Of a stretch of DNA of 64,000 nucleotides, positions 24,765 to 37,264 are shown one piece after another. Below the pieces are notes generated by a model. The model saw only the letters and a list, made by a program, of their open reading frames with translations, did not search any database and was not told the DNA's origin. The stretch is from Endomychus coccineus (Eukaryota > Arthropoda > Insecta > Coleoptera > Endomychidae), in NCBI GenBank assembly GCA_958510875.1, contig OY294070.1, forward strand, positions 116,416,703-116,480,702, written 5' to 3'. Made by a program: the position numbers and the translations under genes. Every line of letters starts with the position of its first letter. Within the stretch, counting starts at the first letter, position 1.

Positions 24765-25029
24765 GAATTATATATAAATTCTCGGGAAATAGGTCACACT
24801 AACACACATGCCTATTATTTTCGTCTTTACGTACGTTTCGTCCACGTGGGCATTTTCGATTGGAATTGGTGCGATAAGGACGCTTTGTGCTGATACAATT
24901 AGTTTTGAGAAATCTGTTTTAGACATAATACATATTCTGATGATGATCGTGAGATCGAAACGTACGTAAAGACGAAAATAATAAACAAATGTGTAAGAGT
25001 GACCTATTTCCCGAGAATTTATATATAAT
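24765..25029 (+). mobile_element. PLE terminal-repeat element, copy B (internally deleted)
   Basis: Inverted ends TTATATATAAATTCTCGGGA (24769) and its complement (25027) are the same as in copy A. Only about 100 bases of internal sequence remain (gcgataaggacgctttgtgc, shared with copy C at 53265 and 53712). A hammerhead-like motif is complete at the right end (24930-24975) and cut off at the left end. The 14 bases before the left end (gattcttgacccag) are also present before copy A. Confidence 0.7.
24930..24975 (+). ncRNA. hammerhead-ribozyme-like motif, PLE copy B
   Basis: CTGATGA (24937-24943), an extra T, a perfect 4-bp stem GATC-GTGA-GATC, GAAA (24957-24960), then CGTACGTA with predicted cleavage after the A at 24968. 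The core and stem II are intact, but the 5' strand of stem I (catatt) pairs with AAGACG over only two bases, so this copy is less likely to fold than the copy at 5590-5631. Confidence 0.5.
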
Positions 25030-25239
25030 AGAGCTTGTATATATGAGGCCACAGTATTTTGTCAATCAGAAGTTCAAGAGTTGGTATCATAAAAGGAAGC
25101 TGAGGGAATAGGTTGATTATTTCAAGTTCTACAGTATCGACTGATGATGATTCATCTAATACTATTCCAGAGAAGTCAAAAACAATATTTTCCGAAGGAG
25201 ATAAGCATCCATACAGTTTGTTATATGAGTCAGATGGTT

Positions 25240-25690
25240 CTAGGAGAATTACTAGAAAACAATTGCTCGAAACTACATTGCTGGAAACCAATTGCTCGAA
25301 AAACATTTACCCGAATGGTGAATTTCTATAAAGGAAAATTGCTCGAATAAAAAATACTCGAATGGAAAGTTTCACGAACTGAACAAATAGAGAACAAAAT
25401 CTTGAAACGTCTGTAGGTTTTGGACGTCACTTCTCACTGTATTAGAGCATATTCAAATAAAAAACTTTCAAATAACATACTAACCTAGTTTCCCAACATA
25501 CATAAAAATTATCTAGCCTGTGAAAAATGTAACAAACTAACCAACGTTAATTTTTCATTGGTAAGTTCTATTGGAATTTTAATAATTTAATTCGAACAAT
25601 TTTCCATTCGAGGATCTGCTCTGCGAGCAATTGGTGATTCGAGAAATTGCTTTTGGAGCAGCTGGTTTCGAGGAATTTACCGTGACAGAT
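25240..25690. repeat. inverted repeat with ttgctcgaaa units
   Basis: Left side has repeated CAATTGCTCGAAA words (25260, 25289, 25338); right side has inverted GAGCAATTGG and TTCGAGAAATTGC words (25626-25655). Low-copy foldback-like structure, age and class unknown. An unexplained 95-residue minus-strand frame (25306-25019) overlaps its left side. Confidence 0.45.
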
Positions 25691-25699
25691 GCTTGCACT

Positions 25700-26910
25700 T
25701 TTGGGCCAGTATATATGGTATATTTCACGAAAATAGGAAATAATTCAAGGAGTGAAAATAAATCCCTTTCGTGGCCATTCTGATTCCAGGATCAATTAGA
25801 TGCTGATTGAAAAAGTTGATTTCGATTGTCTGTTTCAATACGTGTGTCAGATCTAGTTTCAGTAGCAGATTGAAACTTATGTTCAACGATAGATGTACGA
25901 GTAATACGAAGAGAAATTTTCAAAACATAGATGATGAATTCATTGTAGTAAGTATCTACATGTTTCATCTACCTACATTCACGAGCAGTACATTAATCAT
26001 GAGCCTCCATATATGTTGTGTCAGTAACAGAGCTAGTCCCAATCACTGTAGCACGTTTGTATTATGTGCTTACGAGCAGTTTCCATAGTCAAAAAATGCC
26101 TTGCTATATTAACTAGCCCCATGGATCATTTTATAGGATAGCAGTAAAATGACACTAATATTGTTTCTGCAACAATTTTTTTTACACAACCTATCTGCTA
26201 AGATACCCAGATAAAAAATAAAACTAGGTGAACGAAATTTTGAGAAGTTATCGGAAATATATTACGAATTATTTGAGCAGAAGGTAACCAGACTTGAACG
26301 ATTCAAACCGCATAGAATGCAATATTATGTTGAGGTGACACCTTGAATATTCAATTAAAACTGCTTCAAAACCACAACAAGCCAGTGATATGTATTTTTC
26401 TTTTGAATAGTATTAGAAGAAGATGTCCATTCTGACACAGGCTTAGGAAGTTTGGGAGCAGTGAGTGACGACGATATCAAGATTGGTAAAAATGCTCAAA
26501 GCCAAGAAAATGCTCCTGGCAAATGGATATGGGTTTGAATATAAATGAGGGAAATAGAAAACTGATGGCATCATTTCAGCAGGGCCCAGGACTACCCATA
26601 GCGGCTACAACTTCATTGTTGGCAACTGGAGCTTCTAGTTAGTGTCCAAATGTACCTACGCGAGGTCCATGGTGAACATAGAAAACTCAACGGTCGTGTA
26701 AGAACGTAAAAAGCCGAAGTCTTTCAGTGCTGACCTTTGAATCTAAAACGTATACAATTAAAAAGGCTATTTGTTTTTGAAAAAAAAGGTGATGAGAAAA
26801 CTATTTGGCCAGATCTGCCAAAACAGTGTATCATTTCGAATTTCAGTACAAATACAAATAGCCAAAGAGCAGTGCCATTAAAATCGGACTAAACTAGATG
26901 AAATGGTGCA
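25700..26910. other. no gene recognised
   Basis: Plus-strand open frame at 25807-26088 (93 residues, six Cys in the second half) has no family features I know. The remaining sequence is spacer. Confidence 0.4.
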
Positions 26911-26916
26911 GGGAAG

Positions 26917-27793
26917 TAGTAGAGTCAATCTACGGAAAAATATGACGAGGTTCGTCAAAATTTGGAAGGGGTTAGCGACCTGGAAAAAATGGTGTCTTAT
27001 GATAAAAATAATAAAATCCTAAAATTTCTATGATCAATATTGGGTGGAACCATGTCTAACCTTCAAAAAACTGTTTTTTGCCCTTTTTTATGCCAGTTTT
27101 TGAGTTTTATTCTTTTTGGACCCCTTAGACTTTCGGCTGAGGTTTGAAATTGGTACCCTTTTATTGTTGGTATTTGAGGAACCTTTAGTCCAAATTTTAG
27201 TCTCCACCTTTTGTCAAAAAAGTCGGAGGCTATTTTATGTACTTTATTGTGGTTTATGTCCGCATAATTTTTTTTTCACGATTCATCCATTTCTTGGCCA
27301 TTTACGGAATATATATATATCATAAACCATTTATGTGATCCACTTCAAACTATTTAATATTTTTAGTCCATATTTGGACCACTCATTGTGATTGCCATGA
27401 CCTACTTTCTCATCAGATTTCATCCAACTTGGTTGCAATTTGGCCAAAATACTCCAATTCAAATTTTTGCTCCAAACAACGTAGAGGGGAGGGGTAAACT
27501 TAATGTCACGAAAGTTGGACTAAAGGTTCCTCAAATACCAACAATGGAAGATTACCAATTTGAAACCTCCGTCAGAAGTCTAAGGGGTGCAAAAAAATAA
27601 AACTTCAAAACTGACCTAAAAAAAAGGCAAAAAACAGTTTTTTGAAGGTTAGACATGGTTCCACCCAATATTGATAATAGAAAATGTATGATCTTATTAT
27701 TTTCATCATAAAGCATAGTTTTTTCCAGGTCGCTAACCTCTATCAATTTTATACGAACCTCGTCCTATTTTTCCGTACATTGAATCCACTAAA
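26917..27793. mobile_element. long foldback element VI
   Basis: Left end TAGTAGAGTCAATCTACGGA, right end mirrored as ccgtacattgaatccacta. Arms of about 290 bases match closely (ccaatattgggtggaaccat-type segment at 27037 against 27655; cctcaaataccaacaa at 27531 against 27167). The turn is near 27340. Open frames at 27116-27600 belong to the arms. Confidence 0.75.
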
Positions 27794-27799
27794 GGCGAA

Positions 27800-30700
27800 A
27801 CTTGAGATCGATTGATGCCAATGCATGGTGTTGACGAAGTCCCCAGTACACCAGAATGGGACTATTGAAAATGAGCTATTTATGTATCGCCTAAATTTAG
27901 TTACCCATACTTAAAGCAACTTCATCTCATCTCACTTTCGATTCTAGTTGAATACAAAAATCGATATGTCTGCTTGAATCAAAAATTCAAGAACTGGTAC
28001 CTGGCTCCGATTTTGTAAAGTAAAAAAAAACATAGTGGTAGGAAAAGTAAGATTATGTAAAATGAATTATATGAGTAGACGAAGCGGTTACTTTTGTATA
28101 TTCCTTATTTTGCCTGTTGGTTATCGATTAGCGCTGACATACTCATACTGTCAATCGTAGAAAATGCATGAATTTTCCAGAACTATAACGTTAATGGAAA
28201 CCTCACAAAATAAGAAACGAACACTTGGAAACTATTTTACCTGCATAAGCCGGAAAACCACGTGAAATTTTGACAGTCTGAGAAAATTATTAAATACTTA
28301 TGTACAGTTAGATTAGTCTAAATGAAGTAATCTTAAATATTTTGTTGCAAATTTCACATATCGAATTAAATTTCAATATGAAGCTGTCAAAAACTACGTT
28401 AGTTTTACCGGACGCTATAAATATTTGTACATAATGTTGACCGTATACCTAATTGTCTAAATTTATGATTTTTACATTATTTTCTTTTTCAACAAATATT
28501 CATAATAATACCTGTATTATTTGCATATTAGAGAGGTACACCCAAATCTACTAGAATTTGCGTAATTTAAATATCTGAAACCTTAAATTTATGAACATAG
28601 AGTCAACACATAATTTTGTACAAACGTTTTTGTTCCTAAAGGCTTGTCCGGTAGAATATTTCTTATTTTCCACATCGTTAGACCGCTTATTCCAAAATTC
28701 ATTTTGCCATCGAGAAGTAAAGTTTGTTTGTCGAATTTTCACCCATTACAACGACAATACGAAAATGTTTTTTGTTAAAAAAAATTGCTTCCGATTTTCA
28801 TCGACATAATTATTATATATATAGATTCCATTTAATATTCTTCCCTCATTATCATTCTATTTCATCTTCTTTGATTTATTGACATTTCAACCAATTTGAT
28901 CATAACAAACTTTTTGCCAGCAACTTTCAATTGTTTAATTGTTGGATATTGGGTCGTTTTTGTTAAATTCAATTGGTCTCAATGTCGTAATGAATGGCAC
29001 AATGGCAAAAAATCAAGTAGACTGTCAAATTTGAATTGGGACAACGCAATTCAATCTATGTTTTCCTTGTCATAGGATGTTGATACATTGTGATATGTTT
29101 GTATACATCATGTTCGGTTTTCAGTTATAGGCATGGCCTAGTTCTTGAAATTTGAAAAACTTCATTTCATCAAAATATGGTGCAAAAATATGAAACTATC
29201 AACTAGCATTACTTTGAACGTCTGAAAGACTCAGAATATGAAACAAATGAAATACAAAATAGTTACCGTCTGCAGTAGGTAAATCAATAAAAATAGTATT
29301 TGACCATCGAAAATATATAACCAAAAAGAGTTTCTATGAATGATTGAAACTTGATGATAATAATTCGATATTCGCTCATTTGGAAATTAATATTGAACAC
29401 AACAAAGACAAAAGGGAGTTTGAAGTTTTAATACATTGTTGTTTTTGAGGATGTACTTTTTCTATCACAATATTTTTGTATCCCATGGTAACATGAAGGG
29501 AAAATTGAAGAATTCAAATTGCTTTAACTTGAATGAAATAATTATTAACGCTAATTTATTACATTAATGTTCGTAACTTCCTCAAGCAGATAATGTTTGA
29601 AGAAGCTACGGTTTTAACGAAACTTCTTATTTATTTATAAATTATAATTAAATTTTATAGTTTCATCATTAAATGTAAATTATTTATTAATATTATTTAA
29701 ATAGTTTTATTAATTTTATTAATGAAAATTTACATTTATTCTTTTATATAATAGAAACAAAGTTTTGTTAAATTGGGAAATTACCTTTTTCAGCATTTCA
29801 CTGGAAATTATAAATTTCATCGGGAATTATAAGCTTTTTGATAAAAATGTTCTTTTCTATTTACTAGTTTAATTTAAATTTTAAAATAAATAAAATATGA
29901 TTATTCATTCATTAGGAAGTAAAATTTTATTCAAGTGAACATTTTTCACTTTTATCGTTTTTTAGATGAAATTTTAAGCGCATATTTTGGTGGTTTTCAA
30001 TTTTAAATTTCATTGGTGATTTTATTAATAAATTTAAAAATTATTGTTCTTAAATATGAAAAATTACTTATATTTATAAATAAGAATTGAATTTTAAGAC
30101 AATTGTTATTAATTTTCATTTAATTATTCATTAAATATTTGTAGCTAATTTTTAAAGTTATTTCAATCTCATGGAAAATTATTTTTTTTGTGAAATTAAA
30201 ATTTGGGCATCAAAATTGGATACAAAAAACGTTAGGCAGAAATGCTTAATATGTTACATTTAATGTATTAAATTAGGGAAAATAAAATTCTTATGTTTAT
30301 TTTATGTGAATTCATAATGGATTTTCATGGCTGATTCTATTCAATTCAAATTGTCATAGATAACAGAAAATTACAACCAATTTTTTTGGAAAATTGGATT
30401 TTCTTGGAGCCAGGTGCAGAGGATACAAGGAGAATGTGACAGCATTGGATGAATGAAAGAATTGTATGATCTCTGGTCAATTGGAATCTTCGGCCACACA
30501 GTTTTCTCAGAATTGTTTCTTCGAAATATTGACATGTTTAATTTAACATATTGGGCGGTTCCGACGTTTTTGCAATGGCGAATGTAAAAACAATTTGAGA
30601 AACGATGGAAATGCAGTTGATTTTTCACAATTTAATTCGAAAATCACTTGATAATTCAACTATTTTTCTTTCTAAGTATGCCTTTATGTCATCTTTATTA

Positions 30701-32670
30701 TTTACGAGAATATTCTCTGTATCCTTAGTGGAAAGCATTTTGTACTTGCCAGATAGAATCATAAGCTGAGTAGAGAATATTCTATTGAGGATTGCAAATG
30801 GTAAGTTTACAAATTTCGACAGAAAATAAACTTTTCCAGCAATTACATTTATATACCAATTGGTTCATAGATATTGAAATCAGTAATGGGCGAATATTAG
30901 ACAGGTATAATTGAATGTTTAGCTAAAAACAAAGGGTTTTTGTTTAATATGGATAATTAATTTTTATTTTCATAAAATGTAGTCTTAAACTATTTTGTTA
31001 ACAGTGTTTGCGTGTCCGGTTGATATAAACTTCATGTTTTAATTCTGTATTATAATGTTAAGGGAGTATAAAAATATTGAAACATCTAAAATCAAATATG
31101 TCCACTAAAAATATCCAATAATCTATCATAGTTTTTAAAAGTTATTTATGAGAAATAAAATATTGGCTATTTCTATTTCATAAACTGCTTACTGTACAAA
31201 CAAGTAATGTTGATACTATTATCGCTGCAACACGTTCAACATCTTCATTTAGCACACTCGAGAATCCAGACATAACCTAGGTTACATAATAGGATTTCTG
31301 AGATAATAATTGACTAAAAAACAACAACGAAAGTGATTGCTGCTTTATTTTATAACTGAAAGGAAATCAAAACAGTATTGTTTTTTTTTCTTATTTCATA
31401 TATTATGATTAATGTATTTCCCAAAAAATGTTTCACTCTCACAAAATTCAGTATTTATTACAACTTAGTTTAATTCATTTAAATTTTATAGATTGGGAGT
31501 AAACTGTTAGAAAAAAACAAATGTAATAATTCTTTCATTAATATATTAATAGATAACTTTTTAAAGATATCAAAATGTTGCAGAAATCTAGTATCAGTTA
31601 CTGATATCACTGTTGAAATTGAGTATATTTTATTATTTGTATAGGAAAAAATTGTTGTTCTGTAGAAAAAATGTAAATTGTAACAATTAACGGTTATTCA
31701 GTATTATTGCATATTATTAAAGTGTATGTAAAACGAAAACCTTTGTATATAGTATACTATGTTAGTGTTAAATATTAGGTAAAAAATCTGTAAATCTGTC
31801 AATAAAATATATCAGGAACTGTAAAGTGATAGGTATGTAGTTATAATAAATAAATCAGCAAACATGTGAAATGTTGGCAATGCGATATTTATCAGTCTTA
31901 TTTTAATCAAATCAAACATGAAGTGAATCCTGAATATTATCTACAGTGAGTTCGGTAATTCACTTCAATATTTGAGAATGGGAACTTGATATTTATATCA
32001 GCAATAATTTTTATAATACAACACCAAGATAATTTCATTGTTTTCATATTGAAGGTTTGATTTTGATTGTCTGTGGACGTCATAGGCAACAATTTCGGAT
32101 CAGTTGGACTATTTTGATTCAGATAATCAACGTGTGTTGCCTAATATAAATTTTCATGGGATAGCTATGAAAATTATTGCTAGAGATAAATATCAATTTC
32201 ATCTCGACAACTTCGATCTAATACAGGAAAAAAATAGAGTAAATGAGGAAGCACATACAGCTTAACCTAGTTTCAACATATAAACAACAAGTCACTTGAT
32301 AAGTGATCACACAAACAAAAATCAATTTACAAATTAACAGAAAACGATCGAGAGGATCATTCGTCGCATATACATATTATCTATAAATTTACCACTAATA
32401 TTGCCCCTATTTCCGGCACCATTTACGAACTAACCCGCAGATAAGTGTGATCAATTTTTCCACATACTCGGCAGAGAGAACGATAACAACCGTTTTATCC
32501 ACCACCACAAATATTCAAGTGAACAGAGCTCTAGCTGTTCATCACATCGTGATGATGATGATTTGTTAAAACATGACAACCTTTTATAAACTGTATAACA
32601 TGATTAATACTTAATCAACGTCTTGAAATTTGGTGAAGAGTGAATTAGGAAATTAATGAAAAATCATTCC
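27800..32670. other. 4.9 kb without a recognised gene; extremely AT-rich core
   Basis: This is the 3' flank of lov. 29500-30350 is especially A/T rich, with many ATTTAAATT-like words. No open frame here has protein-like features; the longest, minus strand 30628-30371, is 85 residues and I regard it as chance. Confidence 0.5.
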
Positions 32671-32678
32671 TTTTATAT

Positions 32679-32684
32679 TTTATT
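32679..32684 (-). terminator. lov: candidate lov polyadenylation signal (AATAAA)
   Basis: An AATAAA hexamer lies on the minus strand about 270 bases after the lov stop codon. The region is very AT-rich, so the match could be chance, and no downstream GU-rich element is obvious. Confidence 0.35.
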
Positions 32685-32952
32685 AAGATTGTTAAGTTAA
32701 CAATTATTATGAGATCAATCAATGAGATAATGTAATTTATGGTGCAAAATCAGCACGCAAGAAAATTGATTCTATTAGTTTCATATGAGTTAGCTATTTC
32801 GTATAGTAGTGAAAAATTAATTTCAATCCATAGTTCCATTCGGAAGATTTTCAGAAACAAAAGGTATCGTCAGTTTCACTCATCAAATTCAAAATACACA
32901 TGATAATCTCTGGGTTAGTTGGCAATGGTGCATCAGGAATTCGCCACCTATC

Positions 32953-33557
32953 CTAATCTTGCCCATTCTGCTGCACCAGCTCTCTCCTGTCGTCAATAGA
33001 GAGCGCTGGCGGCTTGAACAGGTCTTGATCGTCCTCCATTATCTCTTTCTTGCAGTCTACATCACTCGGAAGTTGGTTTCCGTAGTGCTCTCTACTCTTT
33101 TCACTTTGCGGCAACAGATGGATCATGCTTACCGGTATAGGGAATCCCGTGCCGAAATCTGGATAGAAATTGTGCACGAAAGGATTGAATACGGGGGGCT
33201 GTGGCGGTTGATCCTCGGTACTGGGCGGCCTCGTATTTGGTTGAATTGGTTCGTTTTCACGATCGTTTTTACAGGAATTGTTGTTGTTGTTGCTGCCGCC
33301 CATCGACAGTAAATCTAATTGCGGATTTGGCCCACCGATGCAGTCTTTGCGTAGTTGTTCTAACTTAAGGCTTTTACCGTATTTTCCCCTGACATACATG
33401 AGGAGGGAATTGTAAGGTATCCCGAATATTCTGGATGCTTGACTTGTGGTCATTTTCTTGTTCCATACGTGTTGTAAAGCCTCCGTTAATTCGGCATTTG
33501 TCCAAGATCGGGGTGGTCCGCCACGGGGTGCTGAATGCTGGCCTTTTGGACGACCCA
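32953..33557 (-). CDS. lov: lov-like BTB transcription factor, terminal psq DNA-binding exon (residues 324-524)
   Basis: This is the last coding exon of the gene whose BTB exon is at 49848-50817. The acceptor is TTTTACAG at 33558-33565, and the exon opens with two bases that complete the codon left by the BTB exon (T plus TG, Leu 324). Residues 325-340 are a Gly/Arg/Pro AT-hook-like stretch (GRPKGQHSAPRGGPPR). Residues 341-395 form a Pipsqueak helix-turn-helix (SWTNAELTEALQHVW, MTTSQASRIFGIPYNSL, YVRGKYG) that would bind DNA. The tail holds a short Asn run, a Pro-rich segment and an acidic patch (KKEIMEDDQD, 493-502). The stop is TAG at 32955-32953. The open frame upstream of the acceptor (to 33654) is intron read-through. 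BTB plus psq is the known lov architecture; the symbol is an inference. Confidence 0.88.
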
Positions 33558-33619
33558 CTGTAAAATTAATTAACCAATAGAAACATTGAATAATATGCGG
33601 TTTGAAAGCATTATGCCTA

Positions 33620-34316
33620 GTTAGTCGCGGAAACGAAGCACTAAAAACGGCCAAAGTTCGAAAAATTTGAACAGAATAACGGATTTGAATGCGGTTTTGT
33701 GCATTCGATTCGTTAGAGCTTCAGGAAACCTTGTGACCTAAATTGATTTATAAGAAATTAATAATATGCATTTTTATAATTTCATTTCAAATTGACCGTA
33801 AATACTAAATTCACAATTCCGTTAATAGTGATGAAAATGATTCCAAACTCGTTACTCGGGGGTTTTTGGGGTCGCTGAATACGAATATCGAGACAGAATT
33901 GGTCTTCGAGGTACCTGGTGCCCCGAGTGAACGGTATTCTCGTTGTCCCCATAAATTAATGTTATTATTACATGATTTTTACTGAAACTTTCAACATGCT
34001 TGTAAATTGTGCAAATATTGTGCAAATGTTGTGCAAATGTTGTACAAAAGGTGTAAATTCTGGGGACCAGTCTTGCAAAATCTATCTACTGGGGCTTTTT
34101 TTTTTTAAATTGGCGCCTTTAATACAGTTGGTCAATTTAAAATGCAATTATAAAATGCATATTATTTATGCAAATTGCATATTTTTAATTTCTTATAAAT
34201 CAATTTAGGTCACAAAGTTTCCTGAAGCTCTAACGAATCGAATGCAGAAAACCGCATTCAAATCCGTCTTACTGTTCAAATTTTTCGAACTTCAGTGTTT
34301 GGTTTCCGCGACTAAG
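33620..34316. mobile_element. foldback element VII inside the lov intron (TTAGTCGCGG ends)
   Basis: Left end TTAGTCGCGGAAAC and right end GTTTCCGCGACTAAG are inverted repeats. The arms continue for about 200 bases (gcattcgattcgttagagct at 33701 against agctctaacgaatcgaatgc at 34224; ataaatcaatttaggtcac on the right). The inner part holds one GGGGTTTTTGGGGTCGCTGA motif (33860), shared with the foldbacks at 14574 and 47989. It ends about 62 bases upstream of the psq exon acceptor. Confidence 0.8.
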
Positions 34317-34953
34317 TCTCAAATATGAAAAACGACCATTAAGTTTAGTTTGTTAGTTAGATTTTTCCAAATTAAATTAATTTTTTGGGATATGTCAAGA
34401 AACAATTCGGAGAATATAAAATTGCCTAGAAACTTAATATTATTATGTAGAGTTTATCATTCAAAATTTGAACTAGGGCAAAATAGTTCCTCCCAACCAA
34501 CAAACCAAATGGAAAGATTTGAGAGGGTGAAAGCTAACAGCGTTTTTCATATACTACCTACCATATACTATTTTTTGTCATTAAATGAACATATTGGAGG
34601 CAAATTTATATGATAAATCGATTAAATCGCAAATCAATCTATTTTAAGAAGATTTAAAGTGATTTAACATCACCTATCGATAACAATCCAATAATTATCA
34701 CACTATCAATATTATGGCATTCAGAAGTTCTTTGAATCCAAGAACAGGTAAAAACAAGAAATTTTACTTTGTTGAAACAAAGATAATTCATTAGATAATT
34801 GATTAGTTTCCTTCAAACAAAATTAACTCGAATAATGTAATCCATAGTCTTCAATTATGAAAAATATATAATACGAAGTTGTAGCTTGAAATTCCATTTA
34901 CAATTATTTATCTCATGAACTGTATTTTCTGAGCTTTCTTATACTTCTGAAAA

Positions 34954-34955
<2 letters not shown>

Positions 34956-35021
<66 letters not shown>
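34956..35021. repeat. (TA)n microsatellite
   Basis: About 65 bases of uninterrupted TA dinucleotides in the lov intron. Confidence 0.95.
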
Positions 35022-35023
<2 letters not shown>

Positions 35024-36829
35024 ATTGACAAATGGATTCTTTAAGATACATATGTCTATCATGATATTCTTGTTGTACAATTTTTTCATATTTGAGAACC
35101 TATCCAATTTGGATTGAAGCATAACAAGTTACCAAGAATTAAAAATGATTTTGTAGCTGTTTAGAGAACCAATTTCTTGATCAATACTACTGAATAAATA
35201 AATTTAATATTAACTTTAAATCTAATAAAATATGTATATCTTTTATGGATTGGGATAATTCATAGGAATGATATTCTAACGTCAATTGTCTTTGAAACCT
35301 ATAATTTGTCTAAAATGAGATGTATATCTAAAAACTAGGATACACGTTTTTAACAATCCCACAAGTCAAGGATTATAAGTTTCATTCAAATTTAATTGGA
35401 TCTGACTGATTCAATCCCTTAATTTGTTCAACCTCTAGAGTCAAATTAGTTTTTATTATAGGAAATATGATAATCTTTATTTTATTATTCTATAACATTC
35501 CTTAATTTCGAAAATCGCTAATTGGATCTGGCTCATAACAGAACTAAAAAAAGGCTGAACATTTATAATGGCTAACAAAGTGATTTATCTATTTGGAATA
35601 GAACGTGACAAAGTAAACAACTATTCTATTGCAATTTTCTAATTCGGTAAGATTATTGGATCGTTTTTTTTAATGATAATTTTGCCCTAGCGTATAATAC
35701 AAGTTACATCAATGGATCAACATTTTCACCAAACTTCGTATCTGAATAATAATTATCTATTTGTTTTGAACTCACTTTTTTTCTTAACAAACATTTGCGA
35801 ATCGGGCGTCGTCCTGTGGTCTACTGTCATATCGAATAATGGATTCCTACAACCATCCAGACCTGGGGGAAATAATCCTAAAGGGGAATCTAATCCAAAA
35901 ACTGTAAAAAAAACATTATTAGGATTATGGTAGAATAATATTACTACGATTTTTTTAATGTTCTTTAATATAATCCAGATTGATCCAGATTGAAGGGAGT
36001 AAAAGTTTCGAAGTAGAATTTTCCGAATTTTAAACCAAATATGTCATCTATTATATTACTCTTAAATTTTCTCTGTAAACTTCCGAAATAACTTGATTCC
36101 CACGTTGCTATTATTGCAGCAAATTCAAATTTGTACTATCTTATTGCCTGCTAGTTTGTATTTGAAGCGTTACAAGTGTAAAAAATGCGACAGTGATAGT
36201 AGTGTATAGGCAACCACATGGTAAGTTGGTGAATAATAATACTACAAGCACGATAATAAAAAATAGATATAAAACAGGAATCCGAAGATTTTTTCGCAAG
36301 AATTTATCAGACTCATCCTACACAGAAATTGGATCAGAGAAGATGGAAAATTCTTATTCCTTATATTGAAAACGAGGAGTTTTATGAGAATATGTACTGA
36401 AGAAGAATAGTCAGTTGATGCAGAAGGAGTATTTTTTCATTTTGGTAGAAACCAAATATTTTTTTTTGAGTGAATGGGACTTTTGCTTCTGTTTCATCAT
36501 AGTGGACCATGGTGAACTTGAATAGGTGAACATTTAGTACAAAAATTGCATTGGAATCGTAAACAATAATATATTCAGCTTATAAAAAAACATGACTACA
36601 AAAACGAGATTCAGGGATTCCTTGTAAGAAACTCTTCAATTGTTCCTTTAATGTTTTTTGAGGTGATCAACGATAGAGAAATGATTTGAATGTTATATCA
36701 ACTAGAAATTAAATGCAGGGTTCGTCAGTGAAGCGGGAAAATTTAAAAGTTTTTATTTTAACATTAATGTTTTTAGTTTTCTGTTGATTTAGACTTGCCA
36801 ATTTATTTTTTTAAAACATTACTTGACAG

Positions 36830-37256
36830 GTGGGCACCATTACGATCTACGCATTCTCATAGTCCTATTCGAACATTTTTCATTATTCGCCTTAACATTT
36901 CTGGTGTAATACGTGCAACTCCTTCCTGAATTTTTTGTTTTAGTTATCGTTTAAGGTCGCTCAACGCTCAGCATGCTCTTGAGCCAACCCCGAAGGACAT
37001 GCGGACAAATCAGGTGATCTAGCCGGCCAAGCAATGTCTTCATTTTTGGATATGGTATGGTACGGAAAGAGTTCCCTTAAAGCAATAGACATACAAGCAG
37101 TATAACTGGTAGCATCGTCTGGCGTTCTAACACTTCTTGTGGCTCCTTTATGTTTTAAATTTAAAATAGATCCAGTTTCTTCAAACTTTTGTACCCAGCA
37201 ATCAATTGCGTTAATAGACGGTACCTGTCCATGACGCGGTATATTGAACTGATTGC
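36830..37256 (-). pseudogene. mariner-like transposase, N-terminal linker and C-terminal parts
   Basis: The minus strand reads RNQFNIPRHGQVPSINAIDC and WVQKFEETGS, the second DNA-binding helix-turn-helix of insect Tc1/mariner-like transposases. Next is GATRSVRTPDDAT, the normal start of the linker. The reading then jumps to ISKNEDIAWPARSPDLSAC, the region of the last catalytic acidic residue, where the usual D-F-F-L-W-G-Y-L-K is damaged. It ends with EGVARITPEMLRRIMKNV and ECVDRNGAHL, the family's usual C-terminus. The middle, with the first two catalytic Asp, has been lost, and a stop follows RIGL. The missing first residues (VKSFYKNDDSTTTVRR) lie at 39468-39540 on the far side of the nested element. 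Confidence 0.75.
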
Positions 37257-37264
37257 GAAATAAC

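Noticed and set aside
32959..33312. 117-residue plus-strand open frame
   Set aside because: It lies exactly opposite the lov psq exon and is the antisense shadow of that conserved coding sequence.
33558..33654. Extension of the psq exon to a Met at 33654
   Set aside because: The extra residues are intron read-through across a good TTTTACAG acceptor whose phase fits the BTB exon donor.
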